In this document: in pieces, positions 1-6,746 of the stretch | How positions within the stretch are numbered: the first letter of the stretch is position 1 | How the letters are laid out: the number at the start of each line of letters is the position of its first letter | Assembly (NCBI GenBank): GCA_965198865.1 | Contig: CBDAQA010000002.1 | Coordinates: 1 to 64,000, forward strand | Source: CBDAQA01 sp965198865 | Lineage (GTDB): Bacteria > Planctomycetota > Phycisphaerae > Tepidisphaerales > Tepidisphaeraceae | Length of the DNA: 64,000 nucleotides | Direction: 5' to 3' | The notes under the pieces: model-generated | Databases searched by the model: none | What the model saw: the letters and a program-made list of their open reading frames with translations, nothing else | What the model was told of the DNA's origin: nothing | Translations under genes and position numbers: made by a program

Positions 1-707
1 TCGGCGCGCGCGTTGGCGAAGCTCATCAGGCGGATGCCGGGCGTGCCCAGCAGCCGCGCGACGACCGGGGCGTCGGGGGCGATGACGTAGAACGCCGCGT
101 CAATGGTGCCGGCGACGAGCGCGTCGGCCGCCCTGTCCCCGCCGAGGTCGAGCAGGGTCGAGCCGTCGACCTTGTCGGCCACGCCGGCCTCGTCGAGCAG
201 CATCTGGGCCATCACGCGGACGCCGCTGCCGGGCGCGCCGACGGCGATCCGCTTCCCCACCAGTTGCGGCAGCCGGGTGACCGGCGCTTCACCGCGGTAG
301 AAGACCAGCACCGGCTCGTAGTAGATGCCGGCGACCGCCTGGATGTGGCGGCGGTGATCGGGCGGGGGGGAGGAGCCGGCCTGCACGATGGCGACGTCGA
401 CGCCGCTGGCGGGGTCGTCCAGCAGGCGGAAGTTGTCGACCGACCCGCCGGTCTCGCGCACCTCCAGCGTGATGCCGTTCGCGCCGAAGTAGTCGACGTA
501 CCGCTGGGCCATGGCGTAGTAGACGCCCTGCTTCGACCCGGTGGCGATGACGACGTGCGTGGGCGGGGCGGGCTTGACGAAGTGCCACGCCAGGGCCGAC
601 GCGGCCAGGGTGAGCAGGCACATCGGCAGGATGATGCCCGCCCACTCCTTGCCCGACCGCGACGGCTTCGCCGGCGGCAGTGGGGCCGGCTCGTTGGCGA
701 TGGTCAT
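1..707 (-). CDS. TAXI-family TRAP transporter solute-binding protein, 3' end off window
   Basis: The frame reads unbroken from ATG at 707 to the window edge (235 codons). A membrane anchor (IILPMCLLTLAASALAW, about residues 23-39) is followed by a binding-protein fold with TAXI hallmarks: VVIATGSKQGVYYAMA near residue 50, then GVDVAIVQAG, LVGKRIAVGAPGSGVRV and a DAAFYVIAPDAP segment. TAXI proteins deliver small acids such as glutamate-like or C4-dicarboxylate substrates to fused TRAP permeases; the substrate here is unknown. AAAGGCG about 7 bases upstream is a plausible ribosome site. The matching permease is not in view and may lie beyond the left edge. The anchor instead of a cleavable signal suggests it stays tethered to the membrane. 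Confidence 0.85.
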   Translation of the reverse strand, partial: MTIANEPAPLPPAKPSRSGKEWAGIILPMCLLTLAASALAWHFVKPAPPTHVVIATGSKQGVYYAMAQRYVDYFGANGITLEVRETGGSVDNFRLLDDPASGVDVAIVQAGSSPPPDHRRHIQAVAGIYYEPVLVFYRGEAPVTRLPQLVGKRIAVGAPGSGVRVMAQMLLDEAGVADKVDGSTLLDLGGDRAADALVAGTIDAAFYVIAPDAPVVARLLGTPGIRLMSFANARA

Positions 708-994
708 GGGGGGACGCCTTTCTCAGACGGACCGAGGCGCACGCCGACCCGCGCCGCGGCGAACGGCGGCGCAGAGTGGCGAGTTGGAGGGTGTGATGCG
801 GGACCTCGCGCTACTGCTGAAGGGGACAAACCGGCCCTCGCGGGGCCAGGATCCCAAGGGGTCGATGGTAATTCAATGTCGCCTAAAATCCACGGCTGTG
901 CTTGGCTGGAGCCTTTTCAGATCGAGCGTGGCGAGCGGGGACTTCGCCGCGGGCGGCAAAGCGGGGCCGTACGTCAGATGAGAGAACTCAAGGA

Positions 995-1543
995 TCACCG
1001 TTGGCGGGCGTCGTTCACGACTTGGGGGTGGCTGTAGTTCCACGATCGGTCGCCGCCAAGGCCGTCGAGCAGTTGGGGGCGACCGTCGGTGCCGCGGTAG
1101 CGCGGCCGGTACTGGGCCGCGGGGCCGTTGGCGTTGCCGGGGCCATCCGGGTAGGGCTCGTGGTCGACGCGCACGGTGACGCCCTCGGGCGGGAGCCAGC
1201 CGTAGCGGACGGTGTAGGTGGCCCGCCGGTCGCCGGTCACGGGGATGTGCGGCGGGTCCCAGCCGGTGGAGAACTGCTGGAGGACGGTCTTGCCGTCGGC
1301 GTCGATCACGGTGACGTCGAGCCGGCCGGGGACGGGGCCGTCGAAGCCGGGGTGGCGGGTCACGGTGCCGGAGACGACCAGGCTGCTGCGCTCGGCCACG
1401 ACCAGCGGCGGCGCGACGTCGACCATGCCCGACCCCTGGTTCGCCACGTGGACCCGGCCCGCGGCGGACAGGTCGACCGTCCGGTCGGTCGAGCAGCCTG
1501 CGATCACCGTCATCCACGCGACGCCGAACACGCCCTTGTACAT
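995..1543 (-). CDS. Predicted lipoprotein, function unknown
   Basis: A 182-residue protein with a short hydrophobic N-terminus ending in a lipobox-like VIAGC (cysteine about residue 17), so probably a lipid-anchored exported protein. The body has a beta-rich look (SSLVVSGTVTRHPGF, LDVTVIDADGKTVLQQF, RATYTVRYGWLPPEGVTV), resembling an immunoglobulin-like or carboxypeptidase-regulatory-like sandwich, but no family was recognised. AGGAG lies 6 bases before the ATG, and a TAAACT box at 1581-1586 on the minus strand may be its -10. The gene stands alone between the TAXI gene and the IS3 insertion. Confidence 0.7.
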   Translation of the reverse strand: MYKGVFGVAWMTVIAGCSTDRTVDLSAAGRVHVANQGSGMVDVAPPLVVAERSSLVVSGTVTRHPGFDGPVPGRLDVTVIDADGKTVLQQFSTGWDPPHIPVTGDRRATYTVRYGWLPPEGVTVRVDHEPYPDGPGNANGPAAQYRPRYRGTDGRPQLLDGLGGDRSWNYSHPQVVNDARQR

Positions 1544-1680
1544 GTGGCTCTCCTGTACGTCCTGCGGACTTAGACATCCAAGTTTACGGCCGTTGGAGCG
1601 GGGTTGGGAAGGGGAGAGGGGGTGAAGAGGTGAGGAGGCGAGTGGGTGATGGGGTGTGGGGGTGAGGGGGCTGTTCCGGT

Positions 1681-1707
1681 TGTCCCGTCCTGAAATAGGT
1701 TGTCACC
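1681..1707 (+). repeat. IS3 left terminal inverted repeat
   Basis: Left end of the IS. It matches the reverse complement of 3036-3063 over most of its length, with the inner GTTGTCACC and the outer GTCCTGA blocks identical. GGT immediately outside is the target duplication. Confidence 0.88.
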
Positions 1708-1736
1708 CGTGCGACGGCAAGACGGGAGCGTGTGAC

Positions 1737-2132
1737 ATGCGGAACCGGGTCGAGCTGCGGTACAGCGGGGCGTTCAAGCGGCAGGTGGTGGAGGAGGTGG
1801 AGTCGGGCCGGTTCGACAGCGTGTCGGCGGCGAGCGCGCACTACGGGATCAAGGGCAAGACGACGGTGGTGCGTTGGGTGCGTCAGATGGGCAAGGGTCA
1901 CTTGTTGGCCAAGGTGGTGCGCGTGGAGCAGGCGGGCGAGGCGGACCGGGTGTTGGCGTTGCGGCGGGAGGTGGAGCGGCTGCAGCGTGCGTTGGGGCAG
2001 ACGCAGGCGGAGCGGCTGCTGGAGGCGGAGTTCCTGACGCTGGCGTGCGGGCAGTTGGGGGAGGAGGTGGAGGCGTTCAAAAAAAAGTCCGGTGGGAGGC
2101 CGTGCACGCCGCGGCCGGCGGCGGCGCCGTGA
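1737..2132 (+). CDS. IS3-family transposase OrfA (helix-turn-helix subunit)
   Basis: A 131-residue protein. The ATG at 1737 is chosen because it is the first start inside the left inverted repeat and has GGGAG about 10 bases upstream. Residues 1-60 carry the IS3 helix-turn-helix (YSGAFKRQVVEEVESG, SAASAHYGIKGKTTVVRWV), followed by a leucine-zipper-like helix (VLALRREVERLQRALGQTQ) used for multimerisation. It overlaps the orfB frame; the A-run at 2079-2086 lies near its end, so most ribosomes would stop at 2132 and a fraction would shift into orfB. Confidence 0.9.
   Translation: MRNRVELRYSGAFKRQVVEEVESGRFDSVSAASAHYGIKGKTTVVRWVRQMGKGHLLAKVVRVEQAGEADRVLALRREVERLQRALGQTQAERLLEAEFLTLACGQLGEEVEAFKKKSGGRPCTPRPAAAP
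2081..2087 (+). promoter_or_regulatory. Programmed -1 frameshift heptamer A AAA AAG
   Basis: In the orfA frame the bases fall as A AAA AAG, the classical slippery heptamer of IS3 elements. A -1 slip here moves ribosomes from orfA into orfB and gives a fused transposase of about 434 residues. Confidence 0.88.
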
Positions 2133-3040
2133 GCGTGGGCGTGCTGTGCCGTTGCGCCGGGATGACGCGGCAGAACTACTACAAGGGCCGGTCGGCCCGG
2201 GAGGCATCGTGGGTGGACGAGACGCTGGCGGTGGAGCTGATCCGGGCCGAGCGTTGCCGGCACCGGCGGATGGGGGGCCGGAAGCTGCTGTACCTGCTGC
2301 GGGGCGAGCTGACGACGGCGGGCGTGTCGATCGGCCGGGACCGGTTCTTCGCGCTGCTGGCCCGGCACGACCTGCTGGTGGAACGCAAGCGGAACGGGGC
2401 GCGGACGACCCAGAGCTGGCACGGGTTCGGGGTGTTCCCGAACCTGGCGAAGGACCTGTCGGTGACCGAGCCGCACCAGCTCTGGGTGAGCGACATCACG
2501 TACGTGCGGACGCTGGAGGGGTTCGCGTACCTGGCGTTGGTGACCGACGCGTTCAGCCGGGCGGTGGTGGGGTACGACAGCAGCGGCAGCCTGGAGATGG
2601 AGGGGGCGTTGCGGGCGCTGTCGATGGCGCGGCGGCAGCTGCCGGCGGGTGGCCGGCCGGTGCACCACTCGGACCGGGGCAGCCAGTATTGCTGCGGCCC
2701 GTACGTGGCGCGGCTGCGGGGTTGGTCGATGGGGATCAGCATGACCGAGGAGAACCACTGCTACGAGAACGCGATGGCCGAGCGGGTGAACGGGATCCTG
2801 AAGCAGGAGTACGGGCTGGGCGACACGTTCGCGCGGCGGGCGGACGTGGCGGCGGCGGTGGCGGAGGGGGTGAGCCTGTACAACCACGACCGGCCGCACG
2901 AGGCGTTGGGGTATCGGTTCCCGATGGCGGTGCATCTGGGGCGGGCGTCGGTCCCGCGTGGCCATCCGGGGCTAGCCCCGGATGGCCACGCGGGACAGGA
3001 GGGAAACTGCAAGCGAACGGAACTGGGCAAGATTAGGTGA
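2087..3040 (+). CDS. IS3-family transposase OrfB (DDE integrase domain), made by frameshifting
   Basis: About 317 residues with no convincing start of its own; it is expected as the C-terminal part of OrfAB. It has an HTH_21-like region (RAERCRHRRMGGRKLLYLL) and an rve integrase core with the acidic triad visible in QLWVSDITYV, HHSDRGSQY and ENAMAERVNGILKQE. The protein cuts and joins IS ends through a circular intermediate in this family. The C-terminus runs past the usual LGYR..P end because a perfect 44-bp palindrome (2952-2995) is read through in frame. The stop TGA lies inside the right inverted repeat. Confidence 0.9.
   Translation, partial: VRWEAVHAAAGGGAVSVGVLCRCAGMTRQNYYKGRSAREASWVDETLAVELIRAERCRHRRMGGRKLLYLLRGELTTAGVSIGRDRFFALLARHDLLVERKRNGARTTQSWHGFGVFPNLAKDLSVTEPHQLWVSDITYVRTLEGFAYLALVTDAFSRAVVGYDSSGSLEMEGALRALSMARRQLPAGGRPVHHSDRGSQYCCGPYVARLRGWSMGISMTEENHCYENAMAERVNGILKQEYGLGDTFARRADVAAAVAEGVSLYNHDRPHEALGYRFPMAVHLGRASVPRGHPGLAPDGHAGQEGNCKRTELGKIR
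2952..2995. repeat. Perfect 44-bp palindrome inside orfB 3' end
   Basis: Arms of 21 bases centred on TA read identically on both strands (core GGGGCTAGCCCC, flanks TGGCCATCC). It lies in the coding sequence and adds a Pro/Gly-rich stretch to the transposase tail. It could form a strong hairpin in RNA from either strand and act as a terminator for read-in or read-out. It resembles other dispersed palindromes in this window in design, not in sequence. Confidence 0.9.
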
Positions 3041-3063
3041 CAACTTCTAATCAGGACTTGACA
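3036..3063 (-). repeat. IS3 right terminal inverted repeat
   Basis: Right end of the IS, the imperfect inverse of 1681-1707. It contains the orfB stop codon at 3038-3040 and is followed directly by the GGT duplication. Confidence 0.88.
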
Positions 3064-3081
3064 GGTCACCCCATCACTCCA

Positions 3082-3702
3082 TCAATCAGGCGAACTGCGC
3101 CGCGCGGTCGGCAGGTGCCAGCCGTGGCGGATGGCCATGAAGCGGAGGCCGAAGCAGAGGGCCGCACCGGCGGTGGCCGCGGCCGTGGGGGGCAGGTGGA
3201 GGGTGGGGCCAGCGACGGCCACGGCGGCGCCGGCCAGGGCGGCCAGGGCGTAGAGGTCGGCCCGCAGCACGGTGGGCACCTCGGCCAGCAGCACGTCGCG
3301 GGCGACGCCGCCGCCGATGCCGGTCAGCATGCCCATGACGGCGGCCATGATCGGGTGCAGGCCGAAGGCGATCGCCTTCTCGGCGCCGGCGACGGCGAAG
3401 ACCGAGAGGCCGATCGCGTCGGACAGGAGCACGGTTGTGCGGAGCCGGTCGACGGCGGGGTGGAAGTAGAACGTGACGATGCCGGCCGACACGGAGACGG
3501 CCAGGTAGCGCCAGTCGGCCACGCCGGCCGGGGGGACGGCGTGGATCAGCAGGTCGCGCGCGATCCCGCCGGTGGAGGCGGCCACGTAGGCCAGCACGAC
3601 CACGCCGAACAGGTCCAGCCGGTGCCGCACGCCAGCCGCGCCGCCGCTGAGGGCGAAGACGAAGGTGCCGACGAGGTCCAAGACCAGGACGAGCGTGTGC
3701 AT
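3082..3702 (-). CDS. TRIC-type (UPF0126/YicG-like) membrane channel protein
   Basis: A 206-residue membrane protein of two similar halves, each with about three helices. The halves begin LDLVGTFVFALSGG and LSDAIGLSVFAVAGAEKA, and each carries the glycine-rich signature: GGIARDLL in the first, GGGVARDVL in the second. This double GG.(A)RD pattern defines prokaryotic TRIC homologues, trimeric intracellular cation (K+) channels. Length fits the family (about 200). A TACCTT box ends exactly six bases before the ATG, suggesting a leaderless transcript. The IS3 element lies just beyond its 3' end. Confidence 0.9.
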   Translation of the reverse strand: MHTLVLVLDLVGTFVFALSGGAAGVRHRLDLFGVVVLAYVAASTGGIARDLLIHAVPPAGVADWRYLAVSVSAGIVTFYFHPAVDRLRTTVLLSDAIGLSVFAVAGAEKAIAFGLHPIMAAVMGMLTGIGGGVARDVLLAEVPTVLRADLYALAALAGAAVAVAGPTLHLPPTAAATAGAALCFGLRFMAIRHGWHLPTARRSSPD

Positions 3703-3708
3703 GGGGGA

Positions 3709-3714
3709 AAGGTA
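3709..3714 (-). promoter_or_regulatory. -10-like box of TRIC gene, leaderless spacing
   Basis: TACCTT on the minus strand with six bases to the ATG at 3702. No clear -35 and no ribosome binding site are present. The same spacing recurs at other genes in the window. Confidence 0.45.
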
Positions 3715-3751
3715 CGGCAGACGCGTTCGCCGTCGAGCCCGTCCCGCTCCA

Positions 3752-3829
3752 GTTTAGCGACGGCCCGGAGGGCCGGGCTGCGAAGGCTTGTTGGCGCTCA
3801 ACGCCCGGCCCTCAGGGCCGTCGCTAAAC
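3752..3829. repeat. Palindromic intergenic element (GTTTAGCG family)
   Basis: Arms GTTTAGCGACGGCCCGGAGG-like and its inverse, each with an internal CCCGG..CCGGG hairpin. Related copies lie at 6187-6259, 34800-34867, 38068-38137, 44837-44910 and 50751-50823, with a half-site at 48327-48344. The right arm supplies the TAG stop codon of ogt. Confidence 0.8.
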
Positions 3830-4327
3830 GGAGGGGGAGTGGGCGGGCCCCGACGATTCCAAGTTGAGCAGAAACCGCTTGGTCTCCAGTCCCCCCGCGA
3901 AGCCGGTGAGCTTTCCGTTGGAGCCGATCACGCGGTGGCAGGGGGCGATGATCGAGATGGGGTTGCGGCCGTTGGCGGCGCCGACGGCGCGCGTCGCGTT
4001 GGCGTTGCCGAGCTGCCGGGCCAGCTGGCCGTAGCTGCGCGTCTCGCCGAAGGGGATGGCGACCAGGGCTTGCCAAACCCTCTTCTGAAAGTCGGTGCCG
4101 ACGAAGTCGAGTGCAACCGAGAACGATCGGCGTTGGCCGGCGAAGTACTCGCGCAGCTCGCGCCCGGCCTGCACGAGGACCGGATGGTCTTCGCCGCGCG
4201 TGGCGGCGCTCAGCCGGACGCGCTTCGGGTCGTCGTTCTCCCACAGGATGGCGGCGAGCCCGCGGTCGCTGGCGATCAGCTTCAGCGTTCCGACGGGCGA
4301 CGGCATGGGCTTGAAGACGTAATTCAT
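3824..4327 (-). CDS. ogt: Methylated-DNA--protein-cysteine methyltransferase
   Basis: A 167-residue repair protein that removes alkyl groups from O6-alkylguanine onto its own cysteine. The active-site motif IIAPCHRVIGSNG is intact near residue 130, preceded by the winged-helix DNA-binding segment (FQKRVWQALVAIPFGETRSYG) and followed by LTGFAGGLETKRFLL. Length fits Ogt/MGMT. AAGGAACG before the ATG overlaps the stop of the upstream ada-alkA remnant, so the two form an alkylation-repair transcription unit. The last codon and TAG stop fall in the arm of the palindromic repeat at 3752-3829, so an insertion may have replaced the original C-terminus. Confidence 0.95.
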   Translation of the reverse strand: MNYVFKPMPSPVGTLKLIASDRGLAAILWENDDPKRVRLSAATRGEDHPVLVQAGRELREYFAGQRRSFSVALDFVGTDFQKRVWQALVAIPFGETRSYGQLARQLGNANATRAVGAANGRNPISIIAPCHRVIGSNGKLTGFAGGLETKRFLLNLESSGPAHSPSV

Positions 4328-4339
4328 GGTTTCGTTCCT

Positions 4340-4564
4340 TCAGGCGAGGCTCGCCCACAGGTGCAGCACGGCGTAGGCCCGCCACGGCCGCCACTGTTCG
4401 GCGGCGGCGTGGGCGAAGTAGCGGCAGTTCTCCTCCATCGGGGGTCGCACCCGACAGATCGGCCGGCAGTAGATCCGCGTGGTGCGGACGGCCACGAAGA
4501 ACCGCCCGTCGAACCGGACATCGCGGGCCCGCACGGCCTGGTAACGCTGGGCGTCGGTCAACAT
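4340..4564 (-). pseudogene. Collapsed ada-alkA gene (both ends joined, middle deleted)
   Basis: The 74-residue frame begins like the Ada methyl-phosphotriester zinc domain (DGRFFVAVRTTRIYCRPIC, then ENCRYFAHAAAE). Directly after AAAEQ it jumps to WRPWRAYAVLHLW, the typical last residues of an AlkA 3-methyladenine glycosylase. The second zinc cysteine pair, the AraC helix-turn-helix and nearly all of the glycosylase are missing. The simplest reading is one large in-frame deletion of an Ada/AlkA fusion gene, possibly aided by GGCGGCCGTGGCGGGCC-like short repeats at the joint. The product is unlikely to act as sensor or glycosylase. It is 12 bases upstream of ogt. Confidence 0.75.
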
Positions 4565-4662
4565 GACGACCGGAGGATACGGCGACCGGCCGGCGGGGGC
4601 TTGCCGCTTTCGAAAATGGACGTCGCGGTTGGGCAGAGCGGCCGGGGGTGTGGCGTCGGACG

Positions 4663-5061
4663 TCAGATCCCGCCGGGGTCGTTGTCGTCGCGGTCCGCCG
4701 CAGTGCGCCGGAAGCCGACGGCCATCAGGATGCCGGCGGCGCCGGCCGAGAGCCAGGCGCCGGCGCAGGCCAGGTCGTGGCGCACGTCGGCGTGGCCCGT
4801 CGAGAAGAGCAGGTCGGCGACCGGGCGGACCGCGCCGGCGATCCCGACGACGCAGGCGGCCGTGCCGGCCAGCGCGAACGCGAGGGCGGCGGCGGAGGCG
4901 AGGGCACCGAGCCCCGGGGTGCGGCGGCGCCGCGACGGTTCGAGGGAAACGGAGGGCGGGGCGTCCGACGGGGGCTCGTCGGCGGCGTCGATCTGCATCC
5001 GGACGGCCACGTCGAAGTCCCGGTCGACCTGTTCCAAGTCGATGTCCGCTACGGTCGCCAT
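4663..5061 (-). CDS. Small two-helix membrane protein, unknown
   Basis: A 132-residue protein. The ATG at 5061 is preferred over an upstream one because GGGAGG lies 7 bases before it. The N-terminal 55 residues are acidic and hydrophilic (ATVADIDLEQVDRDFDVAV), then a basic stretch, then two membrane segments (ASAAALAFALAGTAACVVGI; LACAGAWLSAGAAGILMAV) with the short charged tail FRRTAADRDDNDPGGI. No family recognised. It stands alone. Confidence 0.65.
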   Translation of the reverse strand: MATVADIDLEQVDRDFDVAVRMQIDAADEPPSDAPPSVSLEPSRRRRTPGLGALASAAALAFALAGTAACVVGIAGAVRPVADLLFSTGHADVRHDLACAGAWLSAGAAGILMAVGFRRTAADRDDNDPGGI

Positions 5062-5387
5062 CCTGCGCCTCCCATGAGGCCCGGGTTCCCGATCGGGCCG
5101 CGCGCGACTCAAATTAGCAGTTGTCCACGCACTGGCGTGCAGAAGTCAACCCGGATCGACAACAAAGCGTGACGCGCGGGGACAGGCTGGGGAATCTGTG
5201 TCACCCGTAACGCGCGGCCGGATTCGCCCCCGGCACGCGAGCCGCGCATCCGGCGATGGCCGTCTTGCAGCCTGGTGCGGAACGGGTAATCTTCAGCGGC
5301 CGTAAGAATTTGGGAACGGTGTCGCGATCCGCATCTTTGGGGGGCGGTGACGGTCGGGAATGGCCGTTCAGGAGCGGGGGATTCCCG
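5062..5387. other. Intergenic region, no gene seen
   Basis: About 325 bases between the small membrane protein and the LuxR regulator, which are transcribed divergently. Open frames here lack ribosome sites and family resemblance. It must hold both promoters, but no convincing -35/-10 pair stands out. Confidence 0.5.
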
Positions 5388-6182
5388 ATGTTGGGCTCGA
5401 CGGACGACGACCTGACCCTCATGCGTCACCTGGCCGACGTGGCGGCCCTGCGGTCGAACCCGGTCGTGCAGCGGCAGACGCTGATCGACGGGCTGGCGAC
5501 GATCTTCGACGCCTCGGTCGGCTGGTTCTGCGTGGCCGACCACTGGCTGCCGGGGCAGCAGGTGAAGCTGATCCACCAGGTGATCACCTCGACCACGCCC
5601 GAGCTGTTCCTGCGCTACATGGGCGAGTTCACCGTCACCCACGCGGTGGAGGACGACCCCTACTCGGACCACTCGATCCGGTCGACCGACGTCGAGCAGC
5701 AGTTCACCCGCGACGGCGTCCTGCCGGACGCGGCGGCCCACGCGAAGTACGCCGACTGCGTCGCGATGATGGACAAGCTGGAGATCGGCGACGGCGTCGT
5801 CTGCGGGTACCGGTCGGGGCCGGACCACGGCACGCTGGTCGGCTTCTCCCTCCACCGCAACGTCGGCGACCGCAGGATCAGCGACGACAAGCAGCGGCTG
5901 GCCCGGCTGGCGATCCGCGAGATCCGCGGGCTGGTGGAGCGCGGCCACCTGGTGCTGCGCGGCCACTCCGAGCCGTCGCTGTCGCCCCGGCTGAACCAGG
6001 TGCTGGACCGGCTGCTGAGCGGCGAGGCCCCCAAGCGGATCGCGCTCGCCCTGGACCTGAGCGTGTGGACCGTGCGCGACCACATCCAGACGGTCTATGC
6101 CCACTTCGGCGTCACCGGGCGCGAGGAGCTGATGGCCCGGTTCGTGGGGAACGTCGAGCCCGCCGCGCCGCCGGTGGGGTGA
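5388..6182 (+). CDS. LuxR-type transcriptional regulator
   Basis: A 264-residue protein with a C-terminal helix-turn-helix of the LuxR/GerE kind (LSPRLNQVLDRLLSGEAPKR, LDLSVWTVRDHIQTVYAHFGV, residues about 195-250). The N-terminal 180 residues (TLIDGLATIFDASVGWFCVAD, GTLVGFSLHRNVGDRRISDD) look like a GAF/autoinducer-like sensory domain rather than a receiver, since no phosphoacceptor aspartate pocket is seen. ATG 5388 is chosen for GGAGCGG upstream. No signal synthase or obvious target is adjacent. Confidence 0.82.
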   Translation: MLGSTDDDLTLMRHLADVAALRSNPVVQRQTLIDGLATIFDASVGWFCVADHWLPGQQVKLIHQVITSTTPELFLRYMGEFTVTHAVEDDPYSDHSIRSTDVEQQFTRDGVLPDAAAHAKYADCVAMMDKLEIGDGVVCGYRSGPDHGTLVGFSLHRNVGDRRISDDKQRLARLAIREIRGLVERGHLVLRGHSEPSLSPRLNQVLDRLLSGEAPKRIALALDLSVWTVRDHIQTVYAHFGVTGREELMARFVGNVEPAAPPVG

Positions 6183-6186
6183 GGCC

Positions 6187-6259
6187 CGCGTAGCGGTCGC
6201 CCCGCAGGCGGCGCTCTGCCGAGGGTCGACGAGTGCCCCTGCGGGGCCACCGCGACGCG
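6187..6259. repeat. Palindromic intergenic element, CGTAGCGGTCGCCCC variant
   Basis: Arms GCGTAGCGGTCGCCCCGC and the imperfect inverse GCGGGGCCACCGCGACGC. It lies just after the LuxR stop codon and may serve as its terminator. Closely related to 50751-50823 and 38068-38137. Confidence 0.7.
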
Positions 6260-6344
6260 GATCGGGCACTGGAACCGTTCTGGTCGGACATCGGAGACGG
6301 TGGTAAAACCACGGCTCCACCCAAGCTGTTCTCGGGAGGCGCGG

Positions 6345-6615
6345 TTGGGGCGTAGATCATCTCGAACGCTGGGGTTTGCGTTCGCCGTGACGGCGGCGGT
6401 TTCATCGGCGCGGGCCGCCGATCCGACGGCCGTGCGGCTGACCTACGCCAGCGGCGCGACGCAGGTGGAACGGTTCGGCGATGGGGTGCGGTCGTACCGT
6501 CATCGCCGCGGCCCTGACGAAGTCGCCGGCCTACCTGCGGAAACCCGAGGCGGCGGTCAAGCTGGCCGAGGTGCTGGCGCTGGCGCCGGAGCACCTGTCG
6601 GCCCGGGCGCTGTGA
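6345..6615 (+). pseudogene. Possible remnant of an exported protein gene (frames disagree)
   Basis: A TTG start with GGGAGG five bases upstream opens a signal-peptide-like frame (TLGFAFAVTAAVSSARA) followed by ADPTAVRLTYASGATQ. Near 6480 this frame turns arginine/glycine-rich and loses coding character. Another frame then looks like protein (ALTKSPAYLRKPEAAVKLAE, then VLALAPEHLSARAL and TGA at 6615), resembling the end of a TPR helix pair. A frameshift with internal deletion would explain it. Low confidence: the two halves could also be unrelated. Confidence 0.3.
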
Positions 6616-6618
6616 TCG

Positions 6619-6645
6619 ACGAAGGACACGAAGGGACACGAAGAA
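6619..6645 (+). repeat. Single arm of the GAAGGACACGAAG repeat family
   Basis: Shares an identical stretch of about 25 bases with the outer left arm at 62221-62249. Here the inverted partner is missing, so it is an orphan arm. Confidence 0.65.
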
Positions 6646-6746
6646 GAGAAAGGCAGCACCCGTTCATCGCACAGCTGTCCGCTTTGGGCGAAATCACGGC
6701 GTGAATAGCCGAGCCGCGCGGGGGTGGGAACGATACGCTCCGCGTG

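Larger units (their letters stand above)
1681..3063 (+). mobile_element. Complete IS3-family insertion sequence, 1383 bp
   Basis: The element is bounded by imperfect terminal inverted repeats of about 27-28 bp (1681-1707 and 3036-3063) that both begin TGTC and share GTCCTGA and GTTGTCACC. GGT is directly repeated on both sides (1678-1680, 3064-3066), a 3-bp target duplication as expected for IS3. Inside are orfA and orfB in overlapping frames joined by a canonical A AAA AAG frameshift signal. All parts look intact, so the copy may be active. It landed in a low-complexity G-rich tract (1590-1680) between a lipoprotein gene and a TRIC-like gene. Confidence 0.92.

Noticed and set aside
1590..1680. 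An attachment site or origin in the G-rich tract left of the IS3 element
   Set aside because: Only loose GGTGA/GAGG repetition is seen; there are no DnaA boxes, no integrase and no matching tract on the other side.
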